DNA of 51,553 nt from Gnetum montanum (lineage: Eukaryota; Streptophyta; Gnetopsida; Gnetales; Gnetaceae). The stretch is taken from positions 1,031 through 52,583 of the forward strand of contig MNCI01013908.1 in NCBI GenBank assembly GCA_015680685.1, in the 5' to 3' direction. This document shows, piece by piece, positions 11,695 through 22,642 of this stretch (positions are counted from its first letter, which is position 1; every line of letters begins with the position of its first letter). The position numbers and the translations under genes are program-made. The notes below the pieces were generated by a model. That model worked only from the letters and a program-made list of their open reading frames with translations. It did no database searches and was not told the DNA's origin.

Positions 11695-14600
11695 CTATGC
11701 TTGACAATGAAATGGTGAAATGTCAACATCTGTTAAACACTTCTGTGAAACATCGAACCAGAAGAATAATGCAGTCTGAGCACAAATAACTCGGACTTTT
11801 TGCAAAGCAAGATCACCCTTTGTTATAACAGCTTTAGCCCCTCCTTCAATTCTGGTATCAGTTACAGACATTGAATTCTTCTTTCCAAACAATGGGAAGG
11901 ACCCAGATGGCAGCACATCTGCAGTAGTAACAATTGGACAACAGAGATAATCTAGTGGATGTTCTTCGCACTGAAGTACACATTTATCAATTAGAAGACA
12001 GCCATTTCTATGAATCAAACAGTTGCCAAGCTCTGCTTTGATTAACAAATTAGTAACTTTTCCTGTTGTCATAAATTCGAAGGCACTGCAAAAACATACA
12101 CCAGAGCAAACAAGACTCCATTATAAGCTCCAAAAAGCAAAATTAAAACATGCTCAAATACAGTTCTAACAGCATCAAACTCCTTATCACTTTGAGCACA
12201 ATGGCAAATAACAAGCTTTCGCTGTCAATCACCAAGCAGTTACCTGGATTAAAAATTCTAAATAAGATTCCATATTCAAGAGCGTTTCTTCAATGTAAAT
12301 TAAAACTGAAGTTTACCCCCTTGGTATGTCCATGTGGGGACCCTTAGAATCTACAAGACACATGTTGGTCTCACCCATTTCTTTTGCATAAATTTTCAAT
12401 TTTCTATATCAAGAACTTTTCAACATTCCATTATAAATCATCGTGATTGAAAGAGTCACCTTTATACTGCAAGTCTCAAATCTTACCAACAAGTTCCACC
12501 TCATTACTTAGAAATTTGTCAGGGCTCGAAGTAGGAACATAACATCTTCTAACAATTTTCAGCAACCAATTGCAAACAACAAATTGGAAAACAACAATTT
12601 CTCCCTTAACCTTAGGTCAACACATTGAGAAGGTTGTGCTGGTGCATATTATAGCAGCACACTTAACAAAACTAAAATGCAAACTCAGAACTAAGAAAAA
12701 ACAAGACAGCAGACAAATTTTAATGGTAAAACCCTTCAGTGTTGAGGGACACATTCACAGGAAGCCAAGCTGATATGATTTCTAATAAGCAATTGAGAGT
12801 ATATCACACATATCTCTCCCCTTACTTTAAATAGCTTCCAACACCCAAAACTCATGGGCAACCAATCAAACCGAATCACAGCAATCACACCCTAAGATCT
12901 AAGTCAAGGATATCAATCAGCTTCAGTCCCCCAGTCAATTACCAGTGGACAACTACGATCAGTAACAATGAAACTAATTCATTACAATCAAGGGAGGCAG
13001 TTAACAACTTCTTTAATAGAAATCATTTATAATTTTCAGTACATGAGTCAATAATTTGACCATTCCCCATCTTGAATCTTGTTCAATCCAGATACATGCA
13101 ATTTCATCTTTGACCAAGACCATTCTTCTGATCTCGTCCACTTATATATAGGAATCAGAACTTGAAATCTGACTTCCTATAGAATTCTTTTATTTCCTTT
13201 AATAATGAAACTGATTTTTTACTTACACCCCACTAAGACCCTCTTGAATCTATTGGACAGAGCAGTTTCCGAATTCCTTTTATGGAATTGTTTTAATCCA
13301 TAAATCAATGCTGCCCACTGGAATCGAACCTATGATCACTAAGCTAACACCTTATTATACCTTAATAATCTCGCATCTTAAATCTACTTTAGAAAAACTG
13401 CGTTCATTAGGACTAAATTGAACCACAAGTCCATGAACATTATTCTTATCCATTTTCAAACTTTGTGTGCACACAGATTTTTTCTTATTTAATGCTTTTA
13501 ATAACTCGGGAACATAGAAAGTGAGAAACTAAGAAATTTAACAAAACATGCTCAATAACTAATCATCATGAATTCACTCCATATCAGTAGAATCATACCT
13601 GTCAAAGCCCTTGGGACAGATAACCACTGTTTCATCTGGAGATGAACCTCCACCAACCTAAATGGAACATAGCCATCTGCCTATGTCAACATTATCCATT
13701 CATTTTCAACATCTTCACAAATAACCAGGTTATGGCATACCAGGCAAAGGGGCTTTGTTATTTGCACGTTACAAGCAAGATGTGATCCTCCTTGGCTGAT
13801 TAAAATGGTATCGCCAGGTCTGTAATACAAGCAAGACAGAGTTGTAGTGGAAAAGACTACAGGGAAATGTGTATTCTGATGTCTATATATGTTGTCTGCC
13901 TGGCATTACACCATCTTATGCTTTTGCTGATAAATTTTTAGATTGTAAAGTGTTATATCACCTTGCAGCAACAACTGCATCTTCAATATTTGAATATACT
14001 CCAGGCTTGGAAATGGAACCTTCTGACATCTTAACTCGTAACCATAGCCGCTGGTCACATGCCAAATTCCTCCACCTGCAACATACCTGTGCAACATTGA
14101 ATCGGTCTGTAAAGAAGGGGTCAGAACCAACAATTTTACAGCCTCAGCAGTTAGTAAAATAAAGAAATCCATTAAAAAAAGTAACTGCAATATAGATTCT
14201 CAGAACAATATAAAGCCTAATTAATATTTAAAATGCAATAAAGCAAGAAAATTTCTCATTTATGATTCCTCTCTTTAAATTTATTATACCAAAAAAATTT
14301 ATGAATACGGCTGTTTGATACATCAGGCCGTTATTCATAAAGTTAATTTAAGCGGAATCAACATTACATTAAGGAACATACACCTCTCACTACTTAATGA
14401 TTGAAAAACGAAAATAATTTTTAAAAATTCTTATAACTTTGAATTTCAAGTTAAAAATATTCAGAGACCGTCCTAACTTGCCTTCACATTGCATGCCGGT
14501 TCATTCCCACGTGCATTACATGTCCCTGAGATTATATTCAATAATTTTACGAAATGGGGTATTGGTCACTTGCTTAAAACGTCCTGCTTATGATGTGCAA

Positions 14601-15506
14601 GTTACAGGTCCCAAACCAAAGGATTTGCTAATCTGACACCGTTATATTCTTATTAAGTTCTTCTAGTATATTGGGTTGGCTATATGTCTGAGGTGCAGCT
14701 GTAATAAGTTTTTTCAAAACCCATTCATGTTACCAAATGGCCTGAAATATGGCTACACTGGCATGCCCATGTCCCATTGTCCACCGAAGAGGGAATTGCC
14801 CTATTTGTTGATAACGTCTTGCTTTATTTTCACTTTTCATCCAAAAAAATTGGCCTAATAATTAACATTAATGACATTCCCAGGAGCTGGTTCCATGAAT
14901 CTCCAATTCGGAAAATGTCTACCAGCTGTGAAACTTCTCTTTTCGTTTCTTTTTTCAAATCAAGTCAGCCTATTCCGTTAGTATACGTCGAAGCTTACTT
15001 TCGCTGCTGCTTTAGTAACATTAAAGTTTGCAAGCCTAAAAAATTTATTAAAAAAGAAAACAAATAAAAGGAAACTTTTGGTTCAACTACTCAATCTCAA
15101 ATCACTTGTTGCACCATCATTTCAATGGGGATTTTACCTCACGCTGTTAACGGTTCCCAAACAGGGGTTTCTAACATCTAATGAAATTACATTTGCAGAC
15201 TTGAACAATAAAAATGTCGAAAACGAACCCATGCCTCAACAACAATTACAAACCTCCGTGTTACAGGAAAACATTATTACATCCGCAAAAAGCCATTAAA
15301 CACAGCCGAATCAAGGCAACAGTACAGAATCCAGAATCAAGAAGAGTCTCTATATTTATTCATACTATGAAGTAACAGAGCCAAAAGGAAATATAAATAC
15401 CAGGGAGAGGCGCCAGCAACGCAAAAATATGCATGAGGCACGCATCATCTAGACTATTAATAGACGTCGTGCTAGTGCACATCCGCTTTCGAGCTCTGTC
15501 CTCCAT
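11695..15506 (-). CDS. SKIP5: SKIP5-like F-box protein, five exons, intact
   Basis: F-box proteins of this type are substrate-receptor candidates for SCF ubiquitin ligases; SKIP5 is known as an SKP1-interacting protein. Exons on the minus strand are 15506-15401, 14106-13962, 13819-13741, 13657-13599 and 12085-11695. All four introns have GT/AG ends, and the frame stays open for 259 codons plus stop. Exon 1 holds the first half of the F-box (INSLDDACLMHIFALLAPLP). Exon 2 completes it (VCCRWRNLACDQRLWLRV). Exons 3-5 give the right-handed beta-helix-like part with PGDTILIS, GNCLIHRNG, RIEGGAKAV and the final ALFFWFDV. Order and length match Arabidopsis SKIP5 as I remember it (about 270 residues). 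The start at 15506 is chosen because the Met 28 codons upstream precedes sequence unlike the family. Intron 4 (1.5 kb) contains a SINE remnant. Confidence 0.9.
13310..13352 (-). repeat. tRNA-derived SINE remnant inside SKIP5 intron 4
   Basis: The minus strand shows an A-box-like word (TAGCTTAGTG) followed, after a gap too short for a tRNA, by a B-box-like GGTTCGATTCC. The same words at normal spacing occur at 17276-17342, so this looks like an internally deleted member of the same family. Confidence 0.5.
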
Positions 15507-16239
15507 TATCAAACAGCAATCCCTTCCTCCTTGCGCAGAAATTCTCCCACAAAATTTACCCAAAAAAATTTTAAAACGAAATTGAAACACGAAGATTCCG
15601 CTTCAGTTACTGTCCCACGTTTGGTGCTGAAGCTGAAATCTTGCGTTTCTGCCCTCGCAGAATTAGCCCACGCTCTGCTCCAGGCGTCCTAACATTTCTG
15701 TAGATATTGATTTTGGGGTTGCTTAATATTTCTTTATTTATTTGGCAGGGTTCCCAAGAAAGAAAAAAAAAAAGAGAAAACGATGCCTCGCCCGAAATAG
15801 ACGATAGTAATCTCTGCCAACAAAGTTTACTGGATATTGTGAAAACGTTAGAGGCAGATCCTTGAAAGCTTTCATTCAAACAGTGCAACTTCATTTACGG
15901 AACTTGCTTTGACTTTTAACAAGATAAGTAACTTTTGACCTTTTAAATATATCTAGTGATATATAAAATTATTTTAAAAATAAGCAACAAGGTTAAATAT
16001 ATCTGGTGCCAGTTACTTACCTCTCAGGATCCTAACTTAACATGATGAGCATTGAGGCATTGAGGCTTTGGATGATGATCTTTCAAGAGTTGAGGCTAAA
16101 AAGAAAATGAGATAAGTAGGGAAGAATTTTAGACTTTCAATATAAATAAACTTTTAGTTAAATTTTATAGAGCAATTTTTTTTTCTTTTTGGTTATAGAG
16201 ACCCATTTTAAAGAATTCATTTTTTTATGGTATTTTTGT
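15507..16239. other. SKIP5 upstream region; no second gene seen
   Basis: A minus-strand open frame at 15607-15894 has low-complexity, serine-rich content and no family resemblance. It more likely lies in the promoter or 5' leader of the SKIP5-like gene. No clear TATA box could be assigned. Confidence 0.5.
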
Positions 16240-16938
16240 TACCGACAAAACTTGCTTCAAACTAATCTTAGAGTCAATTGTGAATGCATGCAGTGTAGTG
16301 AATTACAGTTGTATGGCATCTTTATTCAAGTAGATTGTTCCTAGCCACAATTCATGAACAACAATAAAGATTGAGATTATTCTTCATCATTGCAGTCTTT
16401 CACATAGAATATATTTACATTTTCATATCATTTACTTTTACTTTGTCTTTTATATTTCATAGGTCATTTACTATTACCATGTTTGTTAATATGGGTAGAA
16501 TAAGTATGAGTGGTTTCGAGCATAAAGTATAGTTGTTTGGTAATTTAGTATTCGCTTAGTAGTAAAGTTATTTGGTAATCAGGAACAATTGCATCAACCA
16601 AGGACATGTAAAGCAAGCTAAATACTTATCACCAATAGGTTAGAATAGCTTTATATTTTCAGTGTACTTAGCACTAAAATTCATAATCACTTTCACTATG
16701 TTTACCCTTGGCACACTTGGACTTGAAACAACATCAACTAATTATATGCCTCATTGAGAGTTAAACCATACATTTTACATTTTACTAACTCTAAATGAAA
16801 AGACAACAATGGCAAACTTATCATCAACTTACCAGTACACTTACATTGTCCATCCACAAGTTACGATTTAGTCACGCATGAATACTTGTGACTTGTATGG
16901 TTAAGTGTTAAAATTCTCTACTACTCAACACTTCCAAA
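16240..16938 (+). repeat. Diverged family D LTR copy (plus orientation)
   Basis: It follows the same order of landmarks as 2000-2657: a CTTTATTCAAGT block, an AATAAAGATTGAGATTA block, paired TTGGTAATTTAGTA and TTGGTAATCAG blocks, a GAGAGTTAAACCATA block, and a final CTTGTATGGTTAAGTGTT leading to ACTCA. It is strongly decayed and lacks the U3 part, so it is an old truncated or solo LTR. Confidence 0.65.
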
Positions 16939-17228
16939 CCATAATCTACATGCTCTAACTTTGTTGGACCCTAAAAAAATTAATAATAAGCAAAGAAAAT
17001 TCTGAAAGCACATTGGGTAGACATCATCAATATATATCTATAAGAAAAAACTTTTTGATTTTAAGACTATTTACTTAAGTGTACAACTACAATTGATACT
17101 TTGAAAAAATAAGTAAAGAAATAACTAATTGCAACTTTAGGGGAGTTGTTAAAACCTGAAATAATTGTAATATAGGTAAACCCTAATATATATAATCCAA
17201 TTAGAACTTTTTAACTCAACATTGCACA
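16939..17228. other. Intergenic DNA, no feature seen
   Basis: AT-rich sequence with no open frame of interest on either strand. It lies between the old D LTR and the SINE-like piece. Confidence 0.5.
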
Positions 17229-17342
17229 CCAGAATCAAACATATGACTTGAAGTTATCAAATCAAGGGGGGGTTTTGAAATCTTGAACCTATGACCTGAG
17301 GTTACTAGGCCAAGATTTGTACCACTAGGCTAACACCTCACT
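17229..17342 (-). repeat. SINE-like sequence with tRNA A and B boxes (Au-SINE-like head)
   Basis: On the minus strand, 17340-17281 begins TGAGGTGTTAGCCTAGTGG and about 35 bases later has AGGTCATAGGTTCAAGATT. This is the polymerase III A-box/B-box arrangement of a tRNA head. The wording resembles the Au SINE family as I recall it. A second, diverged B-box-like stretch at about 17229-17262 suggests a partial duplication. No tRNA cloverleaf can be drawn, so it is not a tRNA gene. Confidence 0.55.
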
Positions 17343-17996
17343 ATTATTATTTTATACCTAAAAGATGGGGAGTGTCAAACCTTTCATGGCTTGCAAACCA
17401 CAAGCTTAATGCTCTAAACAAGTAATGCCTCACTACCAAACTAATCTCAACTTAATATAATGTTATTATGCTTATATCACATGGAAATTGAATTATGAAC
17501 AAATGTTAGAAATGAACAAGCTAAGTATAAAAATAATTTGTAATGAAGGAATTCTTAGTGAAATTTCAAATTTTCAAAGGAACTTCTACCAACTCATGAA
17601 AAACATCGGAGTATCAGCCCTAAAAATTTTGGCTTTAAAAATGGGGAATTTAGAGAACACTAAGTAATCATTTTAAAAACTTCCATTTGTGCTAAGGTAA
17701 AATGAAAGGGGCTTAAAAACACTATTCTAATTTAAGCAAATTCATTACGATTATCTAGACTCAATAAAAATTTCATGTTTCTAGTCTTATATAATAAACT
17801 AAGATATTAAAAAGAATGAAAATTACTTAAATGCAAAAAATGTTATAAGTCTAAACTTGTTGAGCCTAAGTGAGCATCAATGAAGAGTTGAAAGAAATCA
17901 ATAGGGAAAAATTTTAAAGGGAAGAAAGTATATGTAAATTACATCTCTAAACAAGAATTAAGAATAAACACCACATCTATCTTGAATTCCCTCTTA
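17343..17996. other. Host sequence left of element A, no gene seen
   Basis: AT-rich DNA with no open frame or repeat recognised. It is the left flank of the element A insertion and would be continuous with 45988 onward before insertion. Confidence 0.5.
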
Positions 17997-18001
17997 CATA
18001 G
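17997..18001. repeat. Target site duplication of element A, left (CATAG)
   Basis: CATAG directly precedes the first LTR base (TGTACT at 18002). The same five bases directly follow the last LTR base at 45982. Five-base duplications are normal for Ty3/gypsy integration. Confidence 0.9.
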
Positions 18002-18635
18002 TGTACTGACCTAAATTGTCGGTGTGAGACTGGAAGGGAAACAGACACCGAAAGATCGTCGGGCAGCCACAACTGACCCTGCCTTCGCCCAAGGGCAAGC
18101 TGGAAAAGTAAACGAAGGCAGAGTGCCTTGGATGGTCTGCACGCAAATCAACTAAGGACTTCCCCGAACGTAAGCTACGACTAGTGTTGGGGTTATCGTA
18201 AACGATGTCTTAAAACATGTAAATGCGCGTAAAATGTAAACATGAGCCATAAGACATAAATGTAAACGTAAGGTGTAAACAAGACGTAAACTAAACTGAA
18301 CGTGTCAATTGAACGTAAACTAAATGTAAGCAAAAATGTAAACAGAACATGAAATAGAAAATGGAAATAATGTTTGGTTGGAAAAACGGAAATAATGTAT
18401 TGCTTAGAAAAGATGTGCACCGGTCAAAGCGTAGCTGCGTGTAGATGGCAGGTCGAACGCCTAGCCCCGGGGTGATGTAACGTGATAATGTGATGATGTG
18501 ATGTGATGAATGTGAGAAATGCTTGGATGCCAACAGTTAGGTGTGTCGAGCGCCCAAAGATTGCAGGTTCTATCCTCTCTCAGAATTGACAATCTCTCCA
18601 ATTTTTGCCTCCCTAGTTTATGTGAATTGACAGGG

Positions 18636-18643
18636 TATTTATA
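18636..18643 (-). promoter_or_regulatory. TATA box of element A 3' LTR
   Basis: TATAAATA on the minus strand, in a CCTATAAATACCC context. The same sequence lies at the equivalent place in the other LTR (44772-44779). Confidence 0.7.
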
Positions 18644-18734
18644 GGGTTGGGTCGGGCTCGGGCACAAAATTCAAGAATGGAATCAACTGTTGGGAGATGA
18701 GAGGAAAGTAGATCTAGTGATATGTGTCGAATGG

Positions 18735-19042
18735 ACAGTTGTGCTCGGGTTGGATGCGTGTTGGCGAGAGTTGGATGTGTGTTGAATAGTTGTGCACGAG
18801 TTGGATTTGTGTCGGATAGTTGTGCACGAGTTTGATGCGTGTTGGTGAGAGTTGGATGTGTGTTGGATAGTTATGCATGAGTTGGATTTGTGTTGGATAG
18901 TTGTACACGAGTTGGATGCGTGTTGGTGAGAGTTGGATATGTGTTGGATAGTTGTGCACAAGTTGCATTTGTGTTGGATAGTTGTGCACGAGTTGGATTT
19001 GTGTCAGATAGTTGTGCACGAGTTGGATGTGTGTTGGCAAGC
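18735..19042. repeat. U3 tandem array of element A 3' LTR
   Basis: Repeated blocks built from GAGTTGGATGTGTGTTGGA and TAGTTGTGCACGAG recur about seven times with period switches of 30-45 bases. Each block contains the palindrome GTGCAC. The copy number differs from the partner array (44873-45117). The long cysteine-rich open frames across it are by-products of the repeat. Confidence 0.85.
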
Positions 19043-19211
19043 TACATTCTTGACCAGGTACATTGCATTTTACAATTTATGGGTTATTCAAGCCCATGAA
19101 AGTACATTTAATTTAGACATGAGGGCCTGACTATCCCACAAATGAAGATTTACAATGAAATGTACAAGAAAAATTTGACCCGTCTTGCTTGAAACTTCTT
19201 TGTCCCTAAGT

Positions 19212-19231
19212 TTTCTGGAATTTTCTAGAAG
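19212..19231. promoter_or_regulatory. Heat-shock-element-like block in element A 3' LTR
   Basis: The sequence TTTCTGGAATTTTCTAGAAG is four consecutive, correctly alternating 5-base units (nTTCn/nGAAn), the binding pattern of heat shock factors. It lies about 570 bases upstream of the TATA box on the sense strand, in a wider TTC/GAA-rich stretch (19207-19350). A role in induction is inferred. Confidence 0.5.
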
Positions 19232-19867
19232 TTGAGAAATTTTTGGAATTTTCTAAAATTTTCTGGTGTTGAGAATTTTTTGGAAGTTGCTAATGCTGAA
19301 ATTTTCTAAAATTTTCTAGAATTTTTTGATGCTGAGAATTTTCTAAAATTTTTTGGGAGTTGGTCATGTTGGACTTACGTTGCCAACGTGACTTGGGCAT
19401 CAGTGAAAAAAATGAGCATTTTTGGAGCTAAAATCTGAAGTTCTAAAGGCTGAAACTTGGAGAAATCATTAATGGACTTTGAGGATGACTTGTCCCTTCA
19501 AAATCAGATCATTTTGATGCTGTTTTGAGGCTTTTTTGAGGCTCTAAAAGTTGGTCATGCTGTGGTCATGCTCAGCATGACCTGCAAAAACTGTGTAGTT
19601 TGGCTTGAAATTTGGACTCTTGAATGTTGATACTTGGAGTGGACATCAGCTGCTCTTGAGTATGGCTTGCACCTTCAGATTTGGACCACTTTTTATTTGA
19701 TTTTAAAAATGTTGGAGTTGCTCACGTTGAGGGCAAGCTAGCTTAACAGTGTGATCAAGCTGGCTTGAGCAACCTGGACTTAAGTTTCATGCCTTAGTCA
19801 AATTTTTCCTTCCGAATGCTTGAAAGGGCTTGAGTTGTTCTTGTTTCAAAGTGTTAGGCCAAAATTA

Positions 19868-19948
19868 GTGGTGTTTCATTGGCCCCTCTTTGTTGACGTC
19901 TGGAGGAATCCACCTGAGAGGCGTTAACAAAGAAGTGCAAAACACCAT
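19868..19948. other. Inverted repeat across the polypurine tract/3' LTR junction of element A
   Basis: Outer arms TGGTGTTT (19869-19876) and AAACACCA (19940-19947) pair perfectly. Inner arms CTTTGTTGACG and CGTTAACAAAG pair with one wobble or mismatch. The polypurine tract and the first LTR bases lie between the outer and inner stems. The same fold occurs in elements B and C. Confidence 0.7.
19879..19891 (-). other. Polypurine tract of element A
   Basis: On the sense strand AAAGAGGGGCCAA immediately precedes the LTR start TGAAACACC. This is the expected primer for plus-strand DNA synthesis. Near-identical tracts stand at the same place in elements B and C. Confidence 0.8.
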
Positions 19949-21089
19949 GAACGACCAAGTACCAAACATTAACCGTCAACCCTTGGCTGAATGTCATCAC
20001 ACCATTTTCAAAAATACATGGGATTGAGGGAATGTGGTTCAAGATGCAAGGGAATCGGTTGTAACTAGGGAAGCCAAGAGTTGATCAAGGGTGAAAATTG
20101 CTGTTGGAATTTGTGGGAGAGGAATGCTCGCTTGTGAACAAGTTATGTCATTGGTCCTTGTCAACAGCTGGGTTTTCAGCAAACTCAGAACCAAGACATG
20201 GGAGGTGCATTCTTTGGAGAAACGGGACTCTTATAGACTATTTGCGGGGCTCGTTGTAAACAGCCAAAGCCACACGATGATGTGCAACATGATTTCTTTG
20301 AGACACAAGTGTAACTATTTTTCAAGATAATTACCTTCTCGCTTGGGGCTTGTATGAGAAGAGCCAACAATCCATAGTTTATGATGTTGACGGGGTCATG
20401 AAGACCTTTTCCGTGCATTTTGCTCTTTGACCCTTTTTTGTTCTTTTTCCTTTTTATTTTTCTCATTTGTTTCTTCTTTTCTTTTGTTTTTGCCTTTCTT
20501 TGTCTTTCTTTTTTTCTTTTATTTTTCTTTTTCTTTTGTCTTTTTGAAAGAGCTTACTTTTAGTGCTATGCTCATATTTGAGCACTTGCATTTTATGTCA
20601 TGCATTGTGTACTATGTTTTGATTGCGACTGCTTAGGGAGTTATAGTGTGCAACAGTGTATCAAGAGTTTTGAGATGAGTGGAATGTATCAAGAGGGATG
20701 TAATCGAATAGGATAAGGGAGCATGATGGGGAATAGGGAATGTATCAGGAGTTAGGAATGTACTTATGAACGGATTGATTAACCCAGTCGCACGCATCAG
20801 GAAAAATGTGATACCTTGTCGTCATGATGAAGTGCATCTATGCACAAACGCCTCAGAAGTGTTATCCTGCAAACACAACTTCAAGAAGATAAGAAAACCA
20901 CAAATGAAACAGTCAGCTAAACACTTTAAACAAGGAGATGGAGTCACCATGTGCAATTTTCAAAGTAGATAGAATCATGAACATCATCAATTTCATTAGG
21001 GCCCATGATATGAATCATGCAACAAGTCTTTGTGGAACATGAACAATTGATTGCAGCGACACATCTTTTCAAGTTTTGCCTAGTTGTCG
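19892..21089. other. Element A noncoding 3' tail
   Basis: There is no credible coding frame. The stretch 20160-20400 aligns with 25845-26100 of element B through shared words such as CAAAGCCAC, GATGATGTG and GAGACA, so the tail is ancestral to both elements. A pyrimidine-rich tract lies inside it. Confidence 0.7.
20426..20552 (-). repeat. Long internal polypurine tract (sense strand) in element A
   Basis: About 125 bases are almost pure pyrimidine on the plus strand, so they are purine-rich on the sense strand (repeated GAAAAAGAAA words). They lie about 550 bases upstream of the 3' LTR. Element B has only a short T-run in the equivalent region (near 26094-26100). The phenylalanine-rich plus-strand frame across it is an artefact. 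Confidence 0.75.
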
Positions 21090-21612
21090 ATGATGTCACC
21101 AGTTTATAGTCTTAGTGGACTATTGTGGATTAGTTTCACGTCGTAACCCCTTGGACGGTGCTAGTTTAGCGTCGTGGCAAACCGTGCATTGCTAGTTTAT
21201 AGTCATAGCAGATTGTGAAGAGGGAAACTAGTTTATAGTCTTAGTGGACTCTGGATGCTAGTTTCATGTCATGGCGGATGGATGTAGCAGTTTAGTGTCA
21301 TACCGGACAGAACTCTGTGGTATCAGTTTTAAGTCATGATGCCAGGACTACTTTGTGGTATCAGTTTTAAGTCATGATGCCAGGACTACTTTGTGGTATC
21401 AGTTTTAAGTCATGATGCCAGGACTACTCTGTGGTATCAGTTTTAAGTCATGATACCAGGACTGCTCTGTGGTATCAGTTTTAAGTCATGATGCTAGGAC
21501 TACTCTGTGGTATCAGTTTTAAGTCATAATGCCAGGACTACTCTGTCGTATCAGTTTTAAGTCATGATGCCAGGACTATTCTGTGCCAGTTTATAGTCAT
21601 AGTGGACTGATG
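21090..21612. repeat. AGTTTA inverted-repeat module array of element A
   Basis: At least fifteen modules begin CAGTTTA or TAGTTTA and continue with a GTC...GAC or AGTC...GACT inverted repeat (for example TAGTCTTAGTGGACT). The first ones are irregular. From about 21321 to 21586 there are seven copies of a regular 38-base unit. The order of irregular and regular modules is the same as in element B at 26590-26935. Confidence 0.85.
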
Positions 21613-21774
21613 CTTACCTTGCTTGTTATAAAGTGTGATGCTACATGCATGGTCATGCTACGTGCCTGTGAGATCCTCAAAAAAACCAACTAGGAAGAAA
21701 ACAACATCAAGCGACACTTGCCATACATAGAGTTAAAATGAATGAATGAAAGAAAAGCAATGCAAAAAGTGATA

Positions 21775-21830
21775 GTTTTAGGCCGTTCCAGGCTGTAACC
21801 TAGTTTAAGACCTTTTCGGGCCATGTGTTT
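21775..21830. repeat. AGTTTA modules just downstream of the element A protease
   Basis: Two modules, TAGTTTTAGGCCGTTCCAGG and TAGTTTAAGACCTTTTCGGG, have GGCC/GACC...GGNC arms. They match the modules beside the protease in element B (36010-36180) and mark one edge of the region that A lacks. Confidence 0.65.
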
Positions 21831-21973
21831 TTGTAGTTTTATGTTTTTATGTTTGATGTTTTTTCAAATGCAATGTGTAAACTAAGTTGACAAATGTGTA
21901 AACAAAGCAAAATGCGTGATCTAAGTGAGCAGGCAAAATGTAAACGTAAAGGCTAGTGCAATGTAAACAAAAG

Positions 21974-22642
21974 TCAAAAACGCATATCAAAGGGGTGGGC
22001 AGAAGGTAGGCAAGCATCAAGCACATTTTTAGCCAAGGGAGAGTCTTGGTCATGTACTTGCTTCCTAACTAGGCATGGAGTAGGGAGCATGCAAGGTTTA
22101 GGGTCCTCTGGGGGGTTGTCGACTTCAACCACTTGTTTGGGTATGTTAGCCTTAAGCGTTGCATTGGTTGTCATAGGTGTACCATTAAGAAACTCTTCTT
22201 CCAAAACTTGCCCCATGTTTATGTCATGGATAGTCGAAGAGGAAACGTTATCACCATGGATGATAACTTGACCACCTTCGTATGGAAGGTGGATTTCTTG
22301 GTGGATGGGAGAGGAGACGACCCTTAGTTGAGCTAGCCAAGGCCTACCTAGAATCATGTTGAAACCTGACATCTCCTCTATGACAGTGAAATCTGCGCTA
22401 GTGGGGAATTGCTCTCCCACTACAAAGGCTAAGTTGATTGTACCCTTGATTGTGACATGTGATCCATTGAAGGATTTTAGACATGTGGTTTTGGTTGGCC
22501 TGATTTCATCTGCTAGGCCTAGCTTGTCGATGATGGAGTACAGGACTACGTTCGTTGCTGCACCATTGTCAACATGCACTCTGTAGATGGTGCACTTCCC
22601 AACACGAATGCTAATGGATAGTGGAGCTGTAGTGACTTCCCC
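21974..22642 (-). pseudogene. Element A aspartic protease (retropepsin), decayed
   Basis: This enzyme normally cleaves the Gag-Pol polyprotein. The active-site segment VHVDNGAATNVV is visible in place of the usual D-T/S-G; DNG variants are known in Tat-type elements. The second half has the family's ILGRPWL signature, followed by HQEIHLPYEG. The frame is continuous with the upstream gag linker apart from a TGA about 20 codons before the active site. The likely original codon there is CGA, so the stop can be explained by one C-to-T change. The protein continues to 21974, where it ends with no RT frame behind it. Confidence 0.8.

Larger units (their letters stand above)
18002..19878 (-). repeat. 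Element A 3' LTR
   Basis: A 1877-base LTR with TG...CA ends. On the sense (minus) strand U3 runs from 19878 toward a TATA box (TATAAATA, 18643-18636). U3 contains a heat-shock-element-like block at 19212-19231 and a tandem array at 18735-19042. The R/U5 part (18002-18600) is rich in GTAAAC words. It aligns throughout with 44138-45982. Confidence 0.93.

Noticed and set aside
17276-17342. tRNA gene
   Set aside because: A and B boxes are present, but acceptor and anticodon stems cannot be formed; it is SINE-like instead.
18683-19130. Long cysteine- or histidine-rich open frames on both strands (also 44819-45224)
   Set aside because: They follow exactly the period of the U3 tandem array in element A's LTRs. 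All frames stay open because the unit lacks stops, so they are not genes.
20427-20636. Phenylalanine-rich plus-strand frame
   Set aside because: It is a pyrimidine tract read in frame, not a membrane protein.
21321-21586. CRISPR-like array
   Set aside because: The 38-base units are contiguous with no unique spacers, and the setting is a plant retrotransposon.
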